From Pectobacterium polonicum (lineage in GTDB: Bacteria; Pseudomonadota; Gammaproteobacteria; Enterobacterales; Enterobacteriaceae), in contig NZ_RJTN01000002.1 in the NCBI RefSeq assembly GCF_005497185.1, forward strand, positions 434,001 through 498,000: a stretch of 64,000 nt of DNA. The letters are read 5' to 3'. Positions 58,188 through 64,000 of the stretch are shown here, one piece after another. Positions within the stretch are counted from its first letter, which is position 1, and the number at the start of each line of letters is the position of its first letter. A model generated the notes under the pieces. The model was not told the DNA's origin and made no database searches. It saw only the letters and a list, made by a program, of their open reading frames with translations. Made by a program: the position numbers and the translations under genes.

Positions 58188-58792
58188 GCGCATCGACACG
58201 TTTCACCCTGCTGGAACAGACCGCCTTCCAGCAGTTGGGACATGCAGGCTACCTAAAAGGCCTTTTAAAACCTTTTAAAGGTAAAGGGGCACTCGAAGTC
58301 TGGGCCAGCCAATGCGAGGCACTGCGCGACAACCTGATCGTGCTGGCGCAACGACAGGTTCTGGCACAGGCACGCAGCCATCCCTTCAACCTGCTACCCA
58401 CGCAACTGGCCCAGCAAACCACTGGCGCAGGCACCACCTTTCTGCGCTGGCGCAACCTTGATCGCAGCAGTATGGGCGTAGCCCTGTGGCAGAAGATGAT
58501 GGCCAATCCGGCTACGCCACCCGGACTCATCGGCGATTTACACGCAATAGAAGTCCAGCGTGCCGTGCTGAACATGCAGATTAGCCTGTTGCACACACTC
58601 GCACGCCAGGCCAGGGACTGCGCCAGCAAAGTGGCCCATGCCGACGATATTTATCTGCGCCGGACAGGCCATCAGGCAGATCTAAACCAGTCCCATACAG
58701 GGGGAACATCAGGCATCAGCACAACACCGTTGACGGTTTCAACCGGCATTGTCTTTCCAATGCGGGCATTTCACATCAAACAGGAGTCATAG
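58184..58792 (+). CDS. DUF3158 family protein
   Basis: This 202-aa protein (LEQTAFQQLGHAGYLKGLLKPFKGKG) is helical and fits DUF3158, an ICE family of unknown role. The region 58250-58285 has an AAAAGG/CCTTTT repeat pattern that encodes GLLKPFKG. It is coupled to the upstream gene. Confidence 0.82.
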   Translation: MSASTRFTLLEQTAFQQLGHAGYLKGLLKPFKGKGALEVWASQCEALRDNLIVLAQRQVLAQARSHPFNLLPTQLAQQTTGAGTTFLRWRNLDRSSMGVALWQKMMANPATPPGLIGDLHAIEVQRAVLNMQISLLHTLARQARDCASKVAHADDIYLRRTGHQADLNQSHTGGTSGISTTPLTVSTGIVFPMRAFHIKQES

Positions 58793-58794
58793 AC

Positions 58795-59196
58795 ATGAGT
58801 ACACATTTCAGTGGCGAGGGAAATATCGGCTCTGCGCCAGAATTCCACGAGTACCCCAACGGCAACGAAGAACCACGTCGGGTGTTGCGTCTGAACGTCT
58901 ACTTCGACAACCCCGTCCCCGGCAAGAGCGGTGCCTTTGAAGATCGTGGCGGTTTCTGGCGGCCAGTTGACTGGTGGCATCGTGATGCGGAGCAATTCTC
59001 TGGACTGTTCCAGAAAGGCATGCGGGTCGTGGTTGGCGGACGTGTGGAGCGCGACGACTGGACCGATGAGAACAACAACCCGCGCACGACTTACCGGGTC
59101 AATGCACGCAGCGTTGGCATCCTCCCTTACCGAATCGAGGCCATCACCCTGAGCCCCAAGTCAGGGTCAGCAGATCCGGGGCCACAGACCGAGTAA
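58795..59196 (+). CDS. ssb: Single-stranded DNA-binding protein of the element
   Basis: This 133-aa OB-fold protein (FSGEGNIGSAPEFHEYPNG; GKSGAFEDRGGFWRPVDWWH; KGMRVVVGGRVERDDW) lacks the acidic DDDIPF-type tail of chromosomal SSB. It would coat single strands during rolling-circle or transfer replication. CAGGAG lies upstream. topB follows after 167 bp. Confidence 0.9.
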   Translation: MSTHFSGEGNIGSAPEFHEYPNGNEEPRRVLRLNVYFDNPVPGKSGAFEDRGGFWRPVDWWHRDAEQFSGLFQKGMRVVVGGRVERDDWTDENNNPRTTYRVNARSVGILPYRIEAITLSPKSGSADPGPQTE

Positions 59197-59209
59197 CACA
59201 TCGCGCTTC

Positions 59210-59236
59210 GGGACGATCCCAGACAGCGGTCGTCCC
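59210..59236. terminator. Hairpin after ssb
   Basis: GGGACGA (59210-59216) and TCGTCCC (59230-59236) form a 7-bp stem 14 bp after the ssb stop. It may end the PFL_4669-ssb unit. No T tract. Confidence 0.45.
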
Positions 59237-59363
59237 CTATTCCACTGACGTCTATTGCGTTTCGCACACTCGAATACGTTGGCTCGTAATCCGCATTCTT
59301 TATCATTTTAAAATCTCCAGCCGGGAATACTCGACGGCATGATTCACGTGCCGAGAGAATTCC

Positions 59364-61376
59364 ATGAAGCTATTTCTGTGCGAGAAGCCCTCCCAGGGCA
59401 AAGATATCGGACGTGTACTGGGGGCTACCCAACGAGGCAAGGGTTGCCTCACCGGTTCAGGTATCACCATAACCTGGTGCATCGGTCATCTCGTTGAAGC
59501 AGCACCGCCCGATGCCTATGGCGAGCAGTACAAACGCTGGTCTATCGAGCAATTGCCCATTATCCCTGAGCGCTGGCGCGTCGACGTCAAATCCAAGACC
59601 GCCTCGCAGTTCAACGTCGTCAAAGACCTTCTGAGCAAGGCAAGCGAACTGGGCATCGCGACGGATGCCGACCGGGAAGGCGAGTTGATCGCACGCGAGA
59701 TCATCGAGCTGTGTGGTTATCGCGGCCCCATCCAGCGGCTCTGGTTATCGGCACTCAATGACGCGTCGATCCGCAAGGCACTGGCAACGCTCAGGCCATC
59801 AAGCGAAACCCTGCCGATGTACTTCTCGGCCTTGGCTCGTTCCCGCGCAGACTGGCTGATTGGCATGAATCTCAGTCGCCTGTTCACCGTTATGGGGCGG
59901 CAGGCCGGTTACGACGGCGTCCTCTCCGTGGGCCGGGTACAAACCCCAACGCTGAAACTGGTTGTCGATCGCGACCGCGAGATCGCACGTTTTGTCTCTG
60001 TACCGTTCTGGGCAGTCGAGACCGTACTATCGAGCGCAGGTCAATCTTTCATTGCAGCCTGGCTTGCACCAGATACAGCAACAGACGATGCCGGCCGCTG
60101 CCTGCATGAGACCATAGCCCGGCAGGCGGTGGAGCGCATGCGTTCGGCTGGTAGCGCACAGATCACGTCCGTCGAGACTGAACGCATGCGTGAAGGCCCG
60201 CCGTTACCCTTCGATCTGGGCACGCTGCAGGAAATCTGTTCCAAACAGTTGGGTCTGGACGTGCAGGAAACCCTGGAAATCGCTCAGGCACTGTACGAAA
60301 CGCACAAAGCGACGACGTACCCGCGCTCAGACTCCGGCTATCTGCCCGACAGCATGTTCGCCGAGGTGCCCACCGTACTCGACAGTCTTCTCAAGACCGA
60401 TCCTGGCCTGCGACCGCTCATTGACCAGCTAGACCGCAACCAGCGCTCACGTGCCTGGAACGACAGCAAAGTCACGGCGCACCACGGCATCATTCCCACG
60501 CTCGAACCCGCTAACCTAGCGGCCATGAGCGACAAGGAACGGGCAGTCTATACGCTGATCCGTGCCCACTATCTGGCGCAGTTTCTGCCGCAACATGAGT
60601 TTGACCGCACCACTGCACGCTTATCCTGTGCGGGTGAAACGCTACAGGCTGTCGGCAAGCAGGTCGCCGTCATCGGGTGGCGGCAGGTACTCGCTGAGCC
60701 CAGGCCAGACGATGATGGCGAAACCACTCCGCGCAGCCAGGTTCTGCCAGCGCTGCATGAAGGTTTGTCTTGCCAGATCACGGGAATCGACTGCAAAGCG
60801 CTCAAGACATCGCCGCCACGTCCTTATACCCAGGGCGAACTGGTCAAAGCGATGAAGGGCGTTGCCAAATTGGTTGCCGATCCACGCCTGAAGCAAAAGC
60901 TGAAGGACACCACGGGTATCGGCACTGAGGCGACTCGTGCCAATATCATCAAAGGATTGCTTGACCGTGGCTACCTGCTGAAGAAAGGCCGTTCGGTACG
61001 TGCCTCCGATGCGGCCTTCACACTCATCGACGCCGTTCCCTGTGCCATTGCCGACCCCGGCATGACCGCCATCTGGGAACAGGCGCTGGACATGATCGAA
61101 GCCGGTCAGCTCACTCTCGATGTCTTCATCGACAAGCAGTCAGCCTGGATCACGCAGTTGGTACAGCAGTATCGAGGAGCATCGCTGTCTATCAAGGTGC
61201 CACAGGGACCCGCATGCCCAGAATGCGGCACCGCTATGCGTCAGCGTACTGGCAAAAGCGGGCCATTCTGGTCTTGCCCTCGCTATCCTGATTGCAAAGG
61301 CTCTCAGCCTATCGACAACGGCAAACACAAACGTGCTATGCCGCGCAAACGTAACAGCAGCGCCCGGGCATCCTGA
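59364..61376 (+). CDS. topB: DNA topoisomerase III
   Basis: This 670-aa type IA topoisomerase has the Toprim domain (FLCEKPSQGKDIGRVLG; ATDADREGELIAREI), the active-site tyrosine in TTYPRSDSGYLP and a C-terminal four-cysteine zinc ribbon (CPECG, then C, then CPRYPDC). It resolves single-strand links during replication and transfer of the element. It belongs to the ICE-specific TopB group with ssb next to it. Confidence 0.94.
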   Translation: MKLFLCEKPSQGKDIGRVLGATQRGKGCLTGSGITITWCIGHLVEAAPPDAYGEQYKRWSIEQLPIIPERWRVDVKSKTASQFNVVKDLLSKASELGIATDADREGELIAREIIELCGYRGPIQRLWLSALNDASIRKALATLRPSSETLPMYFSALARSRADWLIGMNLSRLFTVMGRQAGYDGVLSVGRVQTPTLKLVVDRDREIARFVSVPFWAVETVLSSAGQSFIAAWLAPDTATDDAGRCLHETIARQAVERMRSAGSAQITSVETERMREGPPLPFDLGTLQEICSKQLGLDVQETLEIAQALYETHKATTYPRSDSGYLPDSMFAEVPTVLDSLLKTDPGLRPLIDQLDRNQRSRAWNDSKVTAHHGIIPTLEPANLAAMSDKERAVYTLIRAHYLAQFLPQHEFDRTTARLSCAGETLQAVGKQVAVIGWRQVLAEPRPDDDGETTPRSQVLPALHEGLSCQITGIDCKALKTSPPRPYTQGELVKAMKGVAKLVADPRLKQKLKDTTGIGTEATRANIIKGLLDRGYLLKKGRSVRASDAAFTLIDAVPCAIADPGMTAIWEQALDMIEAGQLTLDVFIDKQSAWITQLVQQYRGASLSIKVPQGPACPECGTAMRQRTGKSGPFWSCPRYPDCKGSQPIDNGKHKRAMPRKRNSSARAS

Positions 61377-61573
61377 GCCGCTCTGAACCCAAAAGCCATG
61401 TCACGCCTTTTGTGATGATATGGCTCCATCCCGCGCCCATGCGGGAATCCCCGCGCACCACGCCTTCTACTGAACAGTGCGCACTTCGCTATGCTCCGGC
61501 AGCGAGGCAGATGGCAACTCGTCCACGGATCGCACCAGACGCTTTCCCTCTTCTCCGGTACTTCCGCTTTCCT

Positions 61574-61626
61574 TGAAGGGTTTCCTGATGCCTTGCTTGA
61601 GAGGCCAGACATCAGGAAACCCTTCA
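61574..61626. repeat. Perfect 17-bp inverted repeat between topB and the methyltransferase remnant
   Basis: TGAAGGGTTTCCTGATG (61574-61590) and its exact complement (61610-61626) flank a 19-nt loop. This strong stem lies in a 522-bp gap that has no supported gene. It could be a transcription or replication signal, or a scar of a lost insertion. The rest of 61377-61898 shows nothing else clear. Confidence 0.75.
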
Positions 61627-61898
61627 GGGATGACGGTATTCGTTACCGCGCCCAACGGCGAAAAACTGGGCTCCCTTTGTGTGTGGATACATGCCAGAGG
61701 ATTCCGGCCACAACCACGATAACGGCCGGGTGCGATTGCTGCGACAGTGAATGGTTTTGACGACGACCACATCCTGAAACAGCCCACAGGTGGTTTATTC
61801 CTACCAAGTCGGAGGCCAACAGGTCCCCGACACTTTTTCTCCTGATTTACGACACACACGGTTGGGCCTGTGGCCCTGAACCAAAAAACAGGAGACCT

Positions 61899-62255
61899 AT
61901 GAACATGCAACCTACACCCCATGTACTGCAATTCGGCAGCGTCTGCAGTGGCATCGAGGCAGTCAGCCTCGCCTGGGAACCACTGGGTATAGCCGTCTGG
62001 TTTTCGGAAATCGACCCTTTCCCGTGTGCCGTGCTCGCACACCGCTACCCCCATGTGCCCAACCTCGGCGACATGACGCGCATCGCCAACCAGGTACACG
62101 GTGGTGAGGTCAGCGATACCCTGGAGACGCCCACATGTGCGACCCGTTCAAGATTGACTCCCAAACCTGCATCAGTTTTTCCGGTGGCCGCACCAGTGCC
62201 TATATGCTGTGGCGCGTTTTACAGGCCAACAGCAGCTTACCTGCCGATACCGTAG
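61899..62255 (+). pseudogene. Truncated DNA cytosine methyltransferase
   Basis: The first about 65 residues (VLQFGSVCSGIEAVSLAWEP; WFSEIDPFPCAVLAHRYPH; NLGDMTRIANQV) are the N-terminal SAM-binding part of a C5 methyltransferase. The catalytic PCQ motif and everything after it are missing; the frame then runs across the start of the next gene. GGAG precedes the ATG. An internal deletion is likely. The product cannot methylate. Confidence 0.8.
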
Positions 62256-62386
62256 TCTGCTTCGCCAACACGGGCAAAGAAGTAGAAGCTACCCTGCGAT
62301 TCGTGCACGACTGCCATTTCCAGAGGAATGGCATCTCGAAAATAGGGAACGGCTCCAGTTCATATTTCTCGTCGCGCCGGCATTGA
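62135..62386 (+). pseudogene. Truncated PAPS-reductase-like protein
   Basis: Residues 1-61 ([39 protein letters not shown]) form the PP-loop start of a phosphoadenosine-phosphosulfate-reductase-like ATPase. The homology stops at FVHDC and is followed by an unrelated tail. The break coincides with an imperfect palindrome at 62312-62333 (arms TGCCATT/AATGGCA). Full-length relatives follow a methyltransferase gene in related islands. Function is lost. Confidence 0.75.
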
Positions 62387-62631
62387 GGCACGGGCAGTCT
62401 GTCGGCATGTTTTGCTGACGTTGTCAGCGACATGCCACGCAACCACGGTCTACAAGGTTGCGGTGCGGCAAAAACCGCATGACCGAGCCAGTTCGCACAG
62501 CATCCTCACGCGAACGACCACCGGTTTCTACCGGTAGTGGATGCATCCGCCTTATCAACCCATCGCGGGGTGACACACCCTCGCCATCGGGCCTGGTGTG
62601 TCTCCGCTTCATTTTCAATGGAGATTTCACC

Positions 62632-63552
62632 ATGAGCCATTCTACTTCAGGCGAAAAGGCCTATTTCGATCTGCACACCGAAGGTTACGGTCGTCTGCAA
62701 CGCGTACGGGAAGTTCCCGTGCGGAGTGGCCGACGTGCTCAACCCTTCCTGGCCTGCACCATCGCAGCGCTGGTCGGCTCGGCCCAAGAACCGACCACCC
62801 GCTATTTTGATGTCAAAGTCACAGGTGCCGAGGCTAAAAAACTGGTCGAACACTATGTCGGCATTGATGATTCAAAGCAGCGTCCGATGATCAAATTCCG
62901 GCTGGGGGATCTGTGGAGTGATGCATTCATTCGCCCCAACGGTGAGCGCAAGGGTGAACCGGCAGCCAGTCTCAAGGGACGGCTCCTGAAAGCTGAACTG
63001 ATCGACCCTGCCGCACTGCAAATAATCGAACAGTACGAGCTGGTCACTCGGGGCATTGGCTACCTCAATCAGCCCAAAGACGTCACACCGAAGAAGGGTG
63101 ACCCGTTCCTCGCATGCGCCATCGGTGCGCTGGCTGGGCCTGTCGAAGAACCGGAATACCGGTACATCAACACCATCGTGACCACACCGGAGGCTCAACA
63201 TCTGGTGCGCCGTTGCGTGCAGGCCGTCGAGGCTGAGCGCAAGGTACTGGTGGCCTTTCGTCTCAACGACATGAAAGCTGATCCGTACCTTCGCACGAAA
63301 GGCGAGCATGCTGGCGAGCCGGCTGCGAGTCTGGAGTCCAAACTGATCCATATTGGCCTGATCAAGATCGATGGCCAATTGGTCTATCCCACTGCCAACC
63401 AGGCTCCCTCTTCCGAGTATGCTACCGCGGTATCCACTGCGTCAGAAAGTCCTGATAACAGCGTGGATATGCCGTCTACGACGCCCGGTACAACCGAACC
63501 TGAAGCGCAATCCTCGGTAGAAGAAGAGCCCGCTCTCGTCACTTCACGCTAA
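62632..63552 (+). CDS. STY4534-family ICE replication protein (DUF3577 repeats)
   Basis: This 306-aa protein consists of two related units: QPFLACTIAALVGSAQEP...EPAASLKGRLLKAELI and DPFLACAIGALAGPVEEP...EPAASLESKLIHIGLI. This internal duplication gives about 90 residues each. A Ser/Thr/Pro/Glu-rich tail follows. The STY4534 family is linked to replication or maintenance of SPI-7-like islands. ATG at 62632 has GGAG upstream; the longer frame to 62458 is leader and contains an 8-bp inverted repeat (62572-62602). Confidence 0.85.
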   Translation: MSHSTSGEKAYFDLHTEGYGRLQRVREVPVRSGRRAQPFLACTIAALVGSAQEPTTRYFDVKVTGAEAKKLVEHYVGIDDSKQRPMIKFRLGDLWSDAFIRPNGERKGEPAASLKGRLLKAELIDPAALQIIEQYELVTRGIGYLNQPKDVTPKKGDPFLACAIGALAGPVEEPEYRYINTIVTTPEAQHLVRRCVQAVEAERKVLVAFRLNDMKADPYLRTKGEHAGEPAASLESKLIHIGLIKIDGQLVYPTANQAPSSEYATAVSTASESPDNSVDMPSTTPGTTEPEAQSSVEEEPALVTSR

Positions 63553-63561
63553 GCCGATCGG

Positions 63562-63592
63562 CAAGACCTCACAGTGGGGTCTTGTCTCTTTT
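63562..63592 (+). terminator. Terminator after the STY4534-family gene
   Basis: CAAGACC (63562-63568) pairs with GGTCTTG (63578-63584) and is followed by TCTCTTTTC, ten bases after the stop codon. Confidence 0.75.
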
Positions 63593-63634
63593 CCCAAGGT
63601 TATCGGTAGTACAACGCATCCCAGGAGATTATCC

Positions 63635-64000
63635 ATGGCTACAGCAGCCGTTCAATCCGCTCCCCCCATCATCGTTAGCGGCCAACTCGCAATCCGCACA
63701 ATATCCGGTCGTAACGGCCGGTTCACAGTCGGTCGTCTCACCACTCACCTTGGGCTGTTCCATGTCAAAGATCCCGAACTGGAGCAGTATCCCGAAGGAA
63801 AGTATGAGGGTAAATTTGCGATTCGATATATTTATCCGAAAGCCTATCCTGTCGGCGACGGCATGCGATTCGAGATCCGGGCCAGCCTGGATGGCATGAC
63901 CTTGTCCGGCATCGACAAACTCAGCAAAGCAGAGGCTCGCGCCTTCGCCACGCAGGATGTCGATCCGCTTGATGAGGAATCGGGTACTCAACCCGTACCC
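63635..64000 (+). CDS. DUF3275 family protein, cut by the window end
   Basis: The frame from ATG 63635 (AGGAG upstream) stays open to the end (122 codons seen). It matches the DUF3275 family of ICE proteins (ISGRNGRFTVGRLTTHLGLF; YEGKFAIRYIYPKAYPVGDG). Function unknown. The C-terminal part is missing because the window ends, not because of a mutation. Confidence 0.8.
   Translation, partial: MATAAVQSAPPIIVSGQLAIRTISGRNGRFTVGRLTTHLGLFHVKDPELEQYPEGKYEGKFAIRYIYPKAYPVGDGMRFEIRASLDGMTLSGIDKLSKAEARAFATQDVDPLDEESGTQPVP

Noticed and set aside
61467..62099. 210-codon minus-strand ORF
   Set aside because: It runs antisense through the methyltransferase remnant and the inverted repeat, has no motif and no ribosome-binding site.
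49334..64000. CRISPR array or restriction system in the element
   Set aside because: No regularly spaced repeats and no intact restriction or modification gene were found in this part.

Overview
The window reads as a chromosome of a soft-rot enterobacterium, most likely Pectobacterium. This is an inference from gene order and content, since no database search was possible. The evidence is an enterobacterial core block (pgpB-ribA, acnA, then gstA-pdxY-tyrS-pdxH-mliC-anmK-slyB-slyA-ydhL-gloA-rnt-grxD-mepH-ynhF-purR-cfa-ribC-mdtK-tRNA-Val) that follows the E. coli order closely, a 127-bp ERIC repeat, and a sugar operon matching the D-apiose pathway, which suits a degrader of plant cell walls.

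Region 1 (1-9000, minus strand) is a transport and catabolic locus: periplasmic binding protein, DUF2291 lipoprotein, two-domain ABC ATPase and permease, then split transketolase (aptA, aptB), FGGY kinase (aplK) and a TIM-barrel isomerase. Uptake, isomerisation, phosphorylation and a transketolase step would feed a branched pentose into the pentose phosphate pathway and glycolysis. Both transcription units carry the same tandem operator (TTGAAT-N4-ATTCAA, two copies 18 bp apart) just upstream of the Shine-Dalgarno.

Region 2 (9000-36018) is mostly core genome. It also holds a PatB/MalY-like PLP enzyme, an orphan OppA/MppA-type binding protein, a broken probable type VI effector tail with an intact probable immunity lipoprotein, a dicarboxylate/glutamate symporter, and several small ORFs. 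Regulatory sites include a PhoP-type promoter before slyB and a PurR box before purR.

Region 3 (36018-49030) lies between two tRNA-Val(GAC) genes. It holds L-lactate uptake and oxidation (lldP, lutABC), a LysR pseudogene, a MarR/DUF3861 divergent pair with palindromic operators, katG, a membrane metallophosphoesterase, a DeoR regulator preceded by a perfect 19-bp inverted repeat, a HAD phosphatase, the ERIC element, and gdx (sugE) with a guanidine-II (mini-ykkC) riboswitch.

Region 4 (49030-64000 and beyond) is the left end of an integrative and conjugative element of the PFGI-1/SPI-7/HAI2 type, inserted at the 3' end of the second tRNA-Val. It has an integrase with an unusual C-terminal extension, LysR and AlpA regulators, a HicA-like small protein, ParB, DUF2857, STY4528, PFL_4669, DUF3158, SSB, topoisomerase III, a decayed cytosine methyltransferase plus PAPS-reductase-like pair, STY4534 and DUF3275 (cut by the window end). 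This is the maintenance and replication module. The conjugation and cargo genes and the right attachment site lie outside the window.
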